Shown here in pieces: positions 35,429-47,644 of a stretch of DNA of 64,000 nt. How positions within the stretch are numbered: the first letter of the stretch is position 1; every line of letters starts with the position of its first letter. The translations under genes were made by a program, and so were the position numbers. The notes beneath the pieces are model-generated. The model did no database searches and had not been told where the DNA came from. It worked only from the letters and a program-made list of their open reading frames with translations. This stretch comes from Ursus arctos (lineage: Eukaryota > Chordata > Mammalia > Carnivora > Ursidae), in the NCBI RefSeq assembly GCF_023065955.2, contig NW_026622886.1, forward strand, positions 12,968,001 through 13,032,000, read 5' to 3'.

Positions 35429-37129
35429 CTCTATATCCTTTAATCTTTACTTCATTTCTCAGCAGTGTATGTTATGATGCAAATTATGTATTTGGAGACA
35501 TTTCAGAATGGTATTAAAATGTTTAAAACTGTCATGTGAAAGAGGGATTAGACTCAGAATGGTAAATGTATCTTGTGTTATTCGTCAGTTCTGTCTGAGT
35601 GAAGTTGTGGCTTGTAGTGCTTTAAGACTGGTGCTAAATCTTCTTTTGTGTGTTCACCTAAGATCAGCTGTGGCCAAATACTTGCCATCACTGAAGTGAC
35701 TTCATCTGTATGGTTCCAGAGAGCAGAATTTGGAGCAATGAGTAGAATTTACATGAAAACAGATTTGGGTTTAATGTTAAAGAGAGCTCTTTGAATTAGA
35801 ACTACCACTTAGTTGACTAAGCTCCCCCAAGAAATAGCTAGTTTCCTGTCACTGAAGTGTTCAGAGAAGCGTTGTGCAAACTCTCTCCAGATGTTATATA
35901 AATTCAAGTGCAAGGTGAAAGAAACGGACTAGGTAAACTTTACTGTCTCATCTGACTAAAATTCTGTATTTGGCCTTGACTGGGTGTGGTGGGAAGGCCT
36001 GCCAATTTCAAACCCTTAGAAGAGCCTTTTCATCAACCTGGCTTTGCCCCAACCTCAAATACGCCAGAGCCTTCTATAATGATTTGTATTGTAGCAGGTT
36101 TTCCAAAATATCTTAATTTCCTGCCTATACAATACTGCCTGCACCCCAGACTAAGCCCAAAATAGCATTTGTCTCTGCCTATACCACACACACACCCTGG
36201 CCTTTAGTTGGCTCAGTGGCAGACATTGTTGCCAGGAAAAAAGATTTCACTGGTAATACATAAAGCTCAAGCTATACAGTCCCTGGAATTTCTGTATCTC
36301 CGTGGCCACCCAATAACTCCATATATACTTTGGGTAGCAAATTACAGGACCTAATGTCAACACTGTTGTTACAGTAGCAAAGTAATGTGTGTTTTGATGG
36401 TAAAAACTTCATTTTTAGAAGATTGATTTGTCCAGTGTGGAAAAACAGATGTAACCCAAACTATGAAGTCCACTATGATTAGGCTCTTAACCTTATTTTA
36501 AAATTGCTTAGTGGTTGCTGCCTTGGCATATCTGGCTGTTAGCTATACAGTTATTATACACACAGGTTATGAAGTAATGAAATTTGGCAGTGTTTTTCTT
36601 TCCTTGATAAGTACATTTCTATTTCCTATTTGCATTTATGGAAAAACTTTTTGCTGTTAACTCTAAGTTTGACTGAAATGTAAAGTTAATTTTTGAGGGG
36701 CATCTGAATTATGTAGAGAAAACCACGTGCAATGTATTTGTGAAATGGCTTAGCTAGGATCCCAAAAACTATCCTGGAAAAATCAACACATTCAATAGGA
36801 TTCAATTAAGGTACACATTATAAAACTTTGCATTTAGATTCAGGATGAATGGAATTCGTAGAACAGGCCTTCAGATAATATTCCTATCTATGTAGACATG
36901 TATTCCATTAAATAAGTTTCACCTGCTCTGGATTTTTTTCCCTGGTGATATTTATAATTCTATAAACTTATAAAAGATAGTCACTTAATACAGAGGATAC
37001 CTTGGGAAAATTTGTTATGAAAATTTTTGCTGTAGTCTCTAGACCCAGTTAGGGTATTGATTTAAATAACAAAACAATTTTTAAATTATAATATTTTAAG
37101 TTTATAAAAAGTATTTTAAAATGTGTTAT

Positions 37130-37570
37130 CTGTATAAGGTAGAAAGAACAATAAAATAGATTCCTGGATGCCTACTACGAAATGGAACATAAGCAATTCC
37201 TTTGAAGCCCTCTGGGTGTTCTTCCCTTACTGCCTTTCCTTCTCACTCCCAAGTGAAATTTTGTGTTGGTGATTCCTTGTTTTTCTTTGTAGAGTTACCA
37301 TATATGTAGGTGTTGCAAATGAGTATATTATTTTTCATCTTTTAAACTTTGTATCAATGAAATTATTCTGTATTATGTTCTTCTACAGTGTGTTGCTGTT
37401 AACATTGTATCTGTTAGATTCCTACATGTCAGAATTAGTTTTCATTGTTGTGTGGTATATTATACAAATATACCATCATTAATCTGTCTATTTTTCTATT
37501 GGCTGTTAGGGTTGTTTTTAGTTTTTCACTCTTGAAAACATTGCCAATATGCATATTCTTATGTCTTCTG
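37130..37570 (-). mobile_element. Ancient L1 3' region, antisense
   Basis: 'GTTACCATATATGTAGG', 'GTGGTATATTATACAAATATACC' and 'GTTTTTAGTTTTTCACTC' follow an antisense L1M 3' end pattern. Confidence 0.55.
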
Positions 37571-37984
37571 TTTGTGTTTTATTACCTCCTCCTTTCATTG
37601 TTTCCTCCCTCATAATTTAGAGGTTGTACGTGCTGTTTCTCTTTTTTTAATGGTTATCAAAGACACTTTAACATGCATACTTAATTAAAATCAAAATTAA
37701 TATCTTTAACTTCTACATGAACAAAATAAGGATCTTGTCTCTTGAACTATTATCACCCCTTCCAGACTTATATTACTGTCATCTTTTAGTTCTCAGTTGT
37801 TTTTCTTTTCATTTTAACCCACACATTGTGTTTTATAAGGCTAATATTTATTTAGATTCACCCATCTGTTTGCCTTTGATTTTTTTACTCACTGTTCCTT
37901 ACATCTCAGGCCTTCCTTCTGGGGTCATTTTTCTTCACCTGAAAGCACATCCTTTAGTACAAGAAAAAGTTTACTACTAAATTT

Positions 37985-38380
37985 TTAATATAAAAAGCCA
38001 GATAGTGGATATTTTAGGTTTTTCCAGCCACTTACGGTACCTGTTGCAAATTATTCTTTGTTTTTTATAACTGCTTAAAAATAAAAAAATGAGGGGGCAC
38101 AGTGAGATGGCTCAGTCAATTAAGTGCCTGCCTTCGGCTCAGGTCATGATCCCAGGGTCCTGGGATAGAGCCCTGCATCAGGCTCACTACTCAGCGGGAA
38201 GCCTGCTTCTCTCTCTGCCCCTTCCCCTGCTTATTCTCTCTCTCTCTCTCTCTCTCAAATAAATAAATAAATCTTTAAAAATTGTATAAAAATGATTCTC
38301 AGTTCATGGACCGTACAAAACCAAGCCATAGGCCAAATTTGGCCCAGCTATAGTTTGCCACCTTCTGCTTTAGAAGACTT
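37985..38380 (+). repeat. hAT-like remnant carrying a Can-SINE
   Basis: 'GCCAGATAGTGGATATTTTAGG' lies left of the Can-SINE, and 'GGCCAAATTTGGCCCAGC' and 'TATAGTTTGCCA' lie right of it. This is the same family as 29423-29737. Confidence 0.6.
38093..38284 (+). mobile_element. Can-SINE
   Basis: Head GGGGCACAGTGAGATGGCTC, CT-rich part, AAATAAATAAATAAATC. The weak target duplication TAAAAAAATGA against TATAAAAATGA flanks it. It is in sense with NUP37. Confidence 0.9.
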
Positions 38381-40420
38381 TTAGTGAGAGTTTATTGATG
38401 CTTAAGTCTTGGTTTTTGTTTTTCTGAAAATACCTTTAATACAGCTTCATTCTTGAAAAATAGTTTTGTTGTGTGTATAGTCCTAAAGCTTTTTCTGTCA
38501 TTTTTTTGAAGATCTTATTCCACGATCTTCATGCATTTGTTTCGAGACGTCTATGTGCCAAGAAGTCTATGGCTGTTCTAATTCTTTTATGGGAAAACTC
38601 TTGTATAGGAGACTTGTCTTTTCTTTCTGGCTGCTGTTGCTGAAATCCTCACCCTCACTCCGCTTTCTTCTCCCTCCTTCCCTCCCTCTCTCCCTCAATA
38701 TATATATATACACATACACACAAATATATATCATGAGAGTTTGTGTGTGTATTCTGAAGTTGCACTATGTTGTATCTGCCTGCAGATTTCTTTTTATTTA
38801 AGCTGTCTGGGATGTATTGTTCTTTCTAAATATATGTACTGGTGCCTGTCATCAAGTATGGAGGATCCTTTGCCATTATCTCCTCAAATATTGCCTCTTC
38901 CCTCATTCGCTCTATTCACTCCTCTACAACCCAAATTAGGTATATGGTGGAACTTCTCACTGAATCCCTTTTAACAACTCCTCCTCCTCCCCCGTCCTCC
39001 TCCTTTTTGTCTTCTCTTTGCTCCATTCTGAGTAATTTTTTCAAATCTGTATTCCAGCTGCTCTAAGCATTGATTTTTTTTTCCATTATGATATTTTCAT
39101 CTAAAAGTTTTGTTTGTTTCTTTTTAAAAGCTGCCTAATCATTTTTGGTAATCTCTTGTTGCTTACTCATACTTGTTGTGTTTGTGGTTCTTTGTTTTCA
39201 CATGTATGAGTGCATGTGTGTAAGATCATATTTGATTGAACTATATCTGTGGGAACTTTCTGAGACCTGGGTAGAGGTAGTTCATGCAAAGAGAATTTGC
39301 CTTTGTCCGTCAGGTGCTCTGGGCCACTACCAACCTATGGCCATTTTGAAATCAATTGTCATTTTCTGGAGCACATAATTAATGTGAATTCAAGCCCCAG
39401 ACTCATGTTATGGCTAGCTAAGGGTCGAGATTTCTCGTAAGTGGCTTTTCTCTCTTAGCCTTCACCCATGGTAGATGTTTTGCATGACTCTTTTGGTTTG
39501 GGTTTTATTTTTTCTACTTCCCCTTTAGAAGACCTGGATCTATGCAGAAGTCTCCAATCATCCTTCCTTTTGTAGGCACTAAACTTTGTCTTTTTGCCCT
39601 GCAAACTTAAGCTATTAGTTTTTGTATGCGGACAGAAGTACTTAAGATAGCTGCATTACATTATTTTTATAATGGGAAAGTTTTTCAGGTGATTATCCAT
39701 ATTTCCAGACCTAAATGACTCTTCAAAATTCATTTTTTCCCCCTCATCTTCCCATGAGGATAAACCAAAAATCATTTTAGTAGTACCAAAGCAGGTAAAT
39801 AAGCTGACTTTAATTAAATATCTAAACCAGAATCCTGTATCCAAACGACTAAATTAACCAGATTTTATTAACATATTCACTATTCACAGTCCATAACAAA
39901 TGAACAATTTGTGACATCTTACACATGTATAGTGCCATTTATAATACTATGTGAAAATGATTGATACTTGTTAATAATGACTGAGGCATCATAAGGTCCC
40001 AAAGTATATTGTACATGATCAAAACTTTATGTTCGGTATGTATTTTTTTAATATTGTCAGTTGATAATATGCGTATGGTACTTGATTTACCTAGAATATT
40101 CTAATTCCTAGAGCATTCCATTTTCATTGCATTTGCTGTGAAATGTGTTTACTATTAGGAATAAAATGTCTCCTAAGGAAAATAAAATATAACATGTTTA
40201 CTGTTTGTTTTTAGTTGCCCTAAAGAGTTTTCCATGAGGCTTAGACAGTTTTAGCTATTTTTGTTGTTCAGTGAACCAGTTAAATCTCAATATGTAATCT
40301 GTTTTTGAACTTCTCAAAAGAATATATATGGCCTCCTGATAAATTCTTCATTATGGTAAAATAAGAGTATTATAGTGTTTGTTCTCATCACTTCTTAAAA
40401 CATTTACTGTGTATGCTTAG

Positions 40421-40545
40421 GAGGAAGAAACAGACATTGAAGGAATTCAATATAAAACACTACGAACATTTCAGCATGGAGTCAGGGTCGATGGCATAGC
40501 TTGGAGTCCAGAAACTAGACTTGATTCATTGCCTCCAGTAATCAA
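40421..40545 (+). CDS. NUP37: NUP37 second coding exon (residues 53-93)
   Basis: The exon follows a TATGCTTAG acceptor and ends ATCAA|GTAAGT. It encodes EEETDIEGIQYKTLRTF, then HGVRVDGIAWSPETR and ends ...LPPVI plus two bases of the next Lys codon. The segment HGVRVDGIAWSPET has the small/hydrophobic pattern of a WD40 inner strand pair. At 125 bases (not a multiple of three), skipping would shift the frame. The preceding intron is 8.1 kb. Confidence 0.93.
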
Positions 40546-41199
40546 GTAAGTTTAAAACTATTAAGTGCAATATTTATTAATGTCCTTTTGTTTTAAGTGA
40601 TCTGAAGTCTTTGATCATAGGACTTTTTTCCCTCCATTTCCATTTTCCCCAATTTCAGATATTAGATATTTTAACGTCAGCCATTATTCCATAATTTAGA
40701 CTTACTATCTGAAGTTGTGATTTAAATATGCAACATGGTGGTGATGCCTTGAGTATATGTTGGAGCCTGACTACAAAGCTCTTTACTTGAGTTTCATCTG
40801 AATCATTTGAAGTCCTCACAGATTCTTCACTGAGTTCACCACTTACTGAAAGTACAACTCTGTTGAAATAAGTAAATTTGATTGAGTCATTAATGAACTT
40901 TACTGCTGCACAAATAGGCCAGTGTCACATTTTCATGTTTAACACTACCTAAAACTGCAGTTCTAATCCTTGGGCTTCAGTTTTTATGAACGCATTTGAA
41001 AAGAACACCTCCTTTTTGAGAAAAATCTTGACAATACCTGCTGAGGCCTTCTTCACAAAGGCAGTATGTGTCAGGTTATTTAATGTTTGTTACAAAACAG
41101 TAACCTCGCTTCCACAGATATCAAATCTAAAAGATATGCCTTCTTTTAGTAAACAATACAGCAGCCATAAGTTAGCTCTTACTGAGCTAACCTAATTTT

Positions 41200-41930
41200 T
41201 TTAAATTAAGGGATAATACACATACAGTGAAATTCTCAACTTCTGAGGGTACCATTTGATCAGTGTTGACATGCATACACTTGTATAACCCATACGCTGG
41301 TAACACATAGCATTTCTATCACTTCAAAAGGTTCTTTGTGCTCCTTCCCCGTCAGTCCTTTACCCCATCTTCTGCCAAAGCAACCATTAATCTAATTTTC
41401 AGAAATTAGTTGTGCCTATTATAGAACTTCATATAAGTGTGATCATACAGAATGTATTTTTTGTGCCTCGTTTGTTGTTTTGAGATTTATTCATGTTATA
41501 ACTACCAGTGATTCTTTTTATTTTTGAAAACTATTCCATTACATTGTATACATACCACCATTCTCCTCCTAAGTAGACACCAGGGCAGTTTCCAGTTTTT
41601 AGCTATTATGACTAAAGTTGCTAGGAGCACCCCTGTATACAACTTTTAGTAGATACATGGTTTCATTTCTCTTAGGACTAGAACTGCTGAATCAGAGGGT
41701 AGATGAATTTTTTTTAACATTTTAAGAAAGTACCAGTTTCCGTAGTGGTTCTACCGTTTTATATCCCCGCCAATAATCTAGAGATGTTCAAGTTGCTCTA
41801 CCAACTCTTCAACATTTATTGTTGTCGGTCTTTATTTTAGCCATTATGGTTGGGACCACAATGACATTTCCCTGATGACTCATGATTTCGAGCACTTTTT
41901 CATATGCATTCTATTTTCTATCTAAAGAAT
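41200..41930 (-). mobile_element. Ancient L1 fragment, antisense
   Basis: 'CAGTTTCCAGTTTTTAGCTATTATGAC', 'TGGTTTCATTTCTCTTAGGACTAGAACTGCTGAATC' (pieces) and 'ATATCCCCGCCAATAATC' are in antisense L1M order. Confidence 0.75.
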
Positions 41931-43314
41931 ATTTGCCTACAACAAGATTGTGAAGATGTTCTGTTTTCTTCTAGAAGCTGTACAGGTTTTAGCTTAACTG
42001 AATTTTAAATAATCCACACAACAGCATTTGTTAACATGCATATATCATTGTCAACAGCCAGTTTGCCATTCTTTTCCTTTTATATTAAAAGAAAGTGTTC
42101 ACAGAATCAGGAGCTAAACAAGAGTCAGTCAGTCTGTGCATTCTCTAGCAGATTCTGAAAGCTATACAAACTGTCTTCTTCCATGGTTCTGCTTGGTGCC
42201 TGTTTTCCTGTCCTCCTTTTAATGGATATGCTGTATTGTTTCATCTTTGTTGTTGTTGCTTTTTGATAAGCAGCCTCAAATTTTTTTTGGAATTCTGCAA
42301 ATATATATGATAAATTCAGAATATTAACCAGCCATCAATTTTAAAGACAGTATTTTTAGAGCAAGCTGACAGTACAGTTTTGTTTTTAAATACCTTACAT
42401 GTTTTTATTATTAAACAATACACATTTACTATATCAAATTTGGAATACACAAAACCATTTTTAAAGGTCATCTCTACACCCAATAGCCTATTTTTTTTCC
42501 TAAATAATTTTACACAATTGTGATTAAACTATATTTGTATTTATTTTACTTAACTTTTATATATATTTACATATATATATTACAAAGTAAATACTACTTT
42601 TTTCATGAGTAAAGATTGATCTATCAAGATGACTGAGGTATAACTTGGTGCCTGTCTTATCATCGTTAACTTTTAACTTACAGCTAGAAAGAACCCATTC
42701 CTAGTGTTTTATCTTTAGCATTTAGTTGCCTTCAGTTCTACACTCTCTCTCTGTTCATCCCCACTTGCCTTTCCTTACACTTGCTGGAGAGTAACTCTTT
42801 ACCTTCTGTTCTCTGAGGCTTTCTAGCTTAATTAAAGTATAGTGTAAATACACTTACCATGTATAAACTCAAACAGCAAAGTTCGGAGAAAAGTGGAATG
42901 AAAGGTTTGCCATAAAATTGTGTGTGTGTGCGCATTTCTTTTAATAAGATTCTTTTATTAATTTTTTTTTAGTAAATAATCTGACCCCTGTAAGTCCTTT
43001 GTTTTCTGATGTTTTTGCTGAACTTGGCCTTACTCTTCTACAGTACTTTCTTTATAAACGTTTTTGCTTGGGATATTTCTTTTAAAAACCTTCTAAAAGT
43101 AGCCTTTTTCTGTTTTAGAAATGATATTTTGAAGAGAGATTTTTAAATGATTTCTTATGACATAAGTATGAGGAGATCTACATTAGGAGACCTCACATTA
43201 GTAATGTTGTTGTAGCAAGTCTGTTTTAGAGTTTCCTCTGAATGGGAAAATATGAATACCCAAAACAATAATGGGACAAATTCAAAGGAGCAGAATTAGG
43301 TAGATAAGCTTTGT

Positions 43315-43735
43315 TTTTTAGTTTTTCTTACCTTTTATTTATGTGTCATGAAGTACAGCATACATGCCAAAAAGTGCAAAAGAAGTACATGAGCAGTTTA
43401 ACATGACTACTGTAAAACAAACACCCATGTAATAATCACCCAGGTCAAGAAATAGAACATTCCCAGCACATAAGGTCCCCCCTGTGCCCCTCCCTCATCA
43501 ACATTCTCCCTTCCCCTTAAAGATAATTCAATCTCATGATTATTATGACGTCATTTTCTTGCTTTTTAAAATAGTTTTAGTAGCTATGTATGCATCCCTA
43601 AAATAATATAGTTTATTTTTTCCTACTTATGAACTTTCATACAAATGGAGTAATAATATCCCTTTTTAGTCCTACTTTGTTCACTTAACATTATGTATGT
43701 CAGATTCATCCTTGTTTCTGCTTGTAATTCTAGTT
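43315..43735 (-). mobile_element. Ancient L1 3' fragment, antisense
   Basis: 'CATGTAATAATCACCCAGG', 'AAGAAATAGAACATTCCCAGC' and 'TTGTTCACTTAACATTATG' match the antisense old L1 3' end. It stops about 40 bases before the acceptor of coding exon 3. Confidence 0.7.
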
Positions 43736-43772
43736 ATTGATTTGTGTTGGGTTTTCGTTTTTTTACTTCCAG

Positions 43773-43845
43773 ATTTTGTACTTCAGCTGCTGATATGAAA
43801 ATAAGATTATTTACTTCAGATCTTCAAGATAAAAATGAATACAAG
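43773..43845 (+). CDS. NUP37: NUP37 third coding exon (residues 94-118)
   Basis: This 73-base exon lies between a strong TTTTTTTACTTCCAG acceptor and an ACAAG|GTATGT donor. Its first base completes the Lys codon begun in the previous exon. It then reads FCTSAADMKIRLFTSDLQDK and ends NEYK. The AADMKIRLFT run is a WD-repeat end, with the usual WD dipeptide replaced by LF. It is the shortest coding exon here. Confidence 0.92.
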
Positions 43846-44164
43846 GTATGTTGACAAGTATATTTCATAACTCTTTATTTTAAAACATTTTTTGCCTTTT
43901 TAATTGGATTTATCTCAACTTAAAATGATGTTTAATGGTCATCTGTATATAATTCAGGATCTCATTTACTCTATTTTTGGCTATAGTAAGGACTACAGAT
44001 TATATATCTGATATCATTTGTTAAAATATTAGGTAGGCACAGCAAATGAGGGAGATTTAGAAATTCACATTTGGGTATAGTAGAAGTATAATAGACATGA
44101 ACACACATAGTGTTGAGAGTCAAACTTCAAGAGAAGCAATGATTAGTGCAGCATATAGGGTAAG

Positions 44165-44410
44165 GTGGGATTATAAAGCGCTTAAGAGCACAGACACAGG
44201 AGCCAGACTGCCTGGGTTCGAAGCCCAGTTCTATCATGTTAGTAACAGTGTGACTGATCAAGTTCCCAACTTCTTTGTGCTCAGTTCCTTATCTATAAAA
44301 TGGGGATAATCATAGCATCTGTCTCATAGGGTTATGAGCATTAACTAAACTAATTCATATAAAACGGGTAGAACAATGTATTGTACATAGTAAGTCCTAT
44401 ATATGTGTAT
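44165..44410 (+). repeat. MIR, nearly full length
   Basis: 'GCTTAAGAGCACAGACACAGGAGCCAGACTGCCTGGGTTCGA' in sequence (quoted in part: GAGCCAGACTGCCTGGGTTC), then CTTATCTATAAAATGGGGAT. It is one of the best-preserved MIRs here. Confidence 0.92.
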
Positions 44411-44434
44411 TCTATTAGTATAATAAATAACCCT

Positions 44435-44695
44435 GTAAAATAAGAGAAAGACAAATACTGTATGATCTCACTAATAGGTGGAATTTTAAAAAGCCAAACT
44501 CATAGAAACAGAGAGTAAAATGGTGGTTGCTGGGGGAAATGGGGAATTGTTGGTCGAAGGACACCAAACTTCTAGTTATAAGATAAGTGAGTTCTGGGAA
44601 CCTAATGTGCAGTGTAGTGTGTATAGTTAACAGTATGGGTTATATACTTGAAAGTTGCGAAGAGAGTAGATCTTAAATGTTCTCACCAGAAAACA
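44435..44695 (+). mobile_element. Old L1 3' UTR
   Basis: 'GACAAATACTGTATGATCTC', 'GGTGGTTGCTGGGGGAAATG' and 'TATACTTGAAAGTTGC' follow the L1MB-type 3' end order. Confidence 0.8.
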
Positions 44696-45228
44696 AAAAT
44701 GGGTTTCTGGGTTGTTGTGATTATGGGCTTCTAATACTAACTTGTCTCCTGTGCTGGCAGTTACATTGAGGAAGTGAATAAAGACCACCTAAGGTGAAAT
44801 CCATACTATTTATTAGGCAGTGAGTGTGCAGAGCAGTAGGTATGAGTTAAAAAGTTGAGAGGGCTCTATTTCAGTGCAGTGCCCCTAGAAAGTTCTTCTA
44901 GCTTTTTTATTTAAGCTTTATGTAATAAGTAAGAGAGCAGGTGAGATGAGGACAGGTACAGTAAAAAAGTGTGTGTGTGTTTTTATAAGAAATGCATACT
45001 AGAAAAGAAAGATCAAGCTAATAGCAGTGTGTTGAATGATCGGCTTCTTTCCAAGATAAACCTTCCAGAAAAGTGGGTGTATAAATCATGCTTTAAAAAT
45101 AGCAGATTGCTTAAGAAATATTTATAGAAAAGGGAAGCATGCAGTGAAAGCTTTTAAGGCAGTGAAGTAAAAATATTAGGTAGAAATATTGTAGATTATT
45201 TTCCTGTATTCTTTTTCCCTTATGTCAG

Positions 45229-45323
45229 GTTTTAGAGGGCCATTCAGATTTCATTAATGGTTTGGTGTTTGATCCCAAAGAAGGCCAAGAAATTGCAAGT
45301 GTGAGTGATGATCATACCTGCAG
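45229..45323 (+). CDS. NUP37: NUP37 fourth coding exon (residues 119-149)
   Basis: The acceptor is TTTTTCCCTTATGTCAG and the donor CAG|GTATGT. The exon encodes VLEGHSDFINGLVFDP, then ...GQEIASVSDDHTC plus two bases of an Arg codon. This is the most canonical WD40 repeat in the window. It has the GH dipeptide near its start and a structural Asp in SDDHTC, and the repeat finishes as RIWN in the next exon. Length is 95 bases. Confidence 0.93.
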
Positions 45324-46814
45324 GTATGTTGCTTATGTTAAAACCACGTTTTTCAATTTTCGTCCTGTTTTAATGAGAATTACATTATAAAAATTATAGA
45401 AAATTTAACTTCTGTGTATACTCCAAAACGTTGTAAAAGATGCATACTTTACTTAAATTATAAGCATGGCACAAACATAAATTTCAAAACTGGTGAATTG
45501 AGTTCTCATCCCAGTTAATGGAAACTTCCCTCTCTGCCTCTTATTGTAGATTTGTACATTTATGAAATTTAAATATATATTGGGTCAAATTCTCCAATAT
45601 TGGGTAAGATCAGTAAGATAATAAAAGGTAATTGCCGTATTGTGAAGTTATTTCACAGATCCTGTCTGATAAGTTAATGTTTAAAAATGAATTGCAAATC
45701 TCATTTGCTAAAGTACGACTCACAGGAAATTTCCTGTTTTGACAAATTTGGAAGTCTCTATATAAGGTTTTCTGTAGATATAATGCACTTCAATATCCTG
45801 TTCTTCCACCCCACCCCTAGTTTGGAATGGATGAGATAGCTATGACATTTTTTAATAATGCCGAAAGCTGGAGAATATCACAAGTAAAGAACAAGATGAA
45901 GAGCAAGGGTAGGAGGTGGAAATAAGCTGAGGAGTCAGGAGTGAAATGAGGGAATTCTATAGGCATGCCAGTTGCTTCGTTTGCTTTAACAGTACTGTGA
46001 AGAAAGAAAAAACCCACAACTCTGCTATTTTACATAATTTTACTGTTTGATAAGACTATGACAAAATCATTAGTATTCATAAATACTTGTATACATATAA
46101 AACCATTAAATATGTGTCCTTTCACACTGGAAGTAAAGCCACTGGCTACTTTTTAAATTTTAATCTTAATAGCTCATCTTTTTAAAGTTATAGTCATAGG
46201 CCATTATTCTTTATGTACTGCCTGTTAAAATTTTCATGTCAAGGACATGAAAGATTTACATCCCATTAATATTTTAGGGCCTCCAGTGTTACAAAACCAA
46301 GTTTGTATAGAGACCTACAGAGTAAATGGAACCATTTTTAAGGTAAAAGTTAGATTAGATCACTAGATATAAATAATGAAATTTTAGTTCTCTAACTCGT
46401 GGACTTTCCTAATCACAAGCATTTGGAATAATGAAACCTGAAAGGGGGGAAAATGAGTGTCTTTGCAAGCCAAGGAAGAGCCTCTGAGTAGTGAACAATA
46501 GCCAAAGACCTGGGATTATATTCAGTGGTCTGTGATTACATTTTTTCTCATAGTAGAATTTTGGGTTTTTGTAGGCTAGTAAAATTGTCCTAAAATTTTG
46601 GGACTGATAAAGGGTTGCCGACTTTTTATTTTGTCAAGTAATAAGAATTTTAAAAGGTCTACTGCCTTCTATTGTTACCATCATTTTATGAAAGTAAGAA
46701 CATTACTACTCTAAAAAGGAGAAAGGCTTAACTTCAAAGTAAGTCCTTTAAATAAATTTAACTTTTAAAAAAAAATGTACTGTGTTGCCCCTAATTGCCT
46801 TATTTTGTTAGACT

Positions 46815-47185
46815 GTGGTTGATGATGTTATTGTTCAGCAAATACTCTCCCTCCCCCCTTCCCATGGAAGGAGGAGATTTTCCCACGCCATTAGCTTAGC
46901 TGTGTGACTTGTTTAGGCCCACACAGTGTTAGCAGTTGTGATGCAAGTAGACGTTTAAATGATTTACCTGGTTTTTTCTTGACCTACTGTCCTCTGTCTT
47001 CTATAAGATGAGCATGTCTAAGTAGTTACTGGTCCCAGAATAAGAAACACATGGAACAAATATGGACCCATCTGGCATTATGAAATAGAGCTTCCCACAG
47101 ACTCATGAGCAAGAAATTTATGCTTATTTTTGTAAGCCACTGAGATATGGGGGTTGATAACATCATTATAGCAATAGCTGGGGAG
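46815..47185 (+). mobile_element. MLT1-like LTR relic
   Basis: 'CCATTAGCTTAGCTGTGTGAC', 'GTCCCAGAATAAGAAACACATG' and 'TTTGTAAGCCACTGAGATATGGG' follow MaLR MLT1 order. No internal genes. Confidence 0.75.
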
Positions 47186-47644
47186 CTAAATTCAGAATTC
47201 ATCAGCTTAGTTCGCCAATCAGAAGTAAAGGACAGTTCTGATTGGCCATTAAAGTCAAACCTCTTGGGCCAAAAGCAATATAGATAAGACTTTTAAAAGA
47301 AAGAGCATAAATCAAGAAGTTTAAGGAAGAATAGTAGGTATCATACACTCTCATAGTAACAAGGGAAAGGAGAACTTCTGAGAGGACACAGGAGAAAAAC
47401 GTTTCCGTACAACTGTCTTCATTAATTCAAAGTATAGAGTTGCCAAGTTACTAATAAAGACACCCAAATGGCAACTACAGTTTGAGCAATGCAAATAGCT
47501 TCTGTATCTTAGGTATCATTCCTATCATTAGACTGAAGAAATCCCTGCCAATTAGTTTGGGTCTGCATGTATCACTTGTTCATTTGGACAAATGAAATCC
47601 TTGTCCAGTCATAGGCAAAGCCTGTTTCAAATTGGGAATAGTTT

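Larger units (their letters stand above)
37590..39420 (-). mobile_element. Ancient antisense L1, interrupted
   Basis: The parts at about 37590-37984 and 38381-39420 read as one antisense old L1 ('TCTGAAAATACCTTTAATAC', 'TTCTTGAAAAATAG' and later 'CTCACTGAATCCC'). The hAT remnant and Can-SINE at 37985-38380 sit between them. Coding frames are destroyed. Confidence 0.55.
32316..40420 (+). other. NUP37 intron 2
   Basis: The intron spans 8.1 kb. It contains a MIR (32836), a hAT-type element with inverted ends (35126-35428), old antisense L1 pieces (37130-37570 and 37590-39420) and, inside the latter, a hAT remnant plus a Can-SINE. Segments 32316-32835, 33077-35125, 35429-37129 and 39421-40420 show nothing I can name. 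Confidence 0.75.
40546..43772 (+). other. NUP37 intron 3
   Basis: The intron spans 3.2 kb. It contains old antisense L1 pieces at 41200-41930 and 43315-43735. Segments 40546-41199 and 41931-43314 are AT-rich with no feature I can name. Confidence 0.7.
43846..45228 (+). other. NUP37 intron 4
   Basis: The intron spans 1.4 kb. It contains a MIR (44165-44410) and an old L1 3' UTR piece (44435-44695); the rest is unremarkable. Confidence 0.75.
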
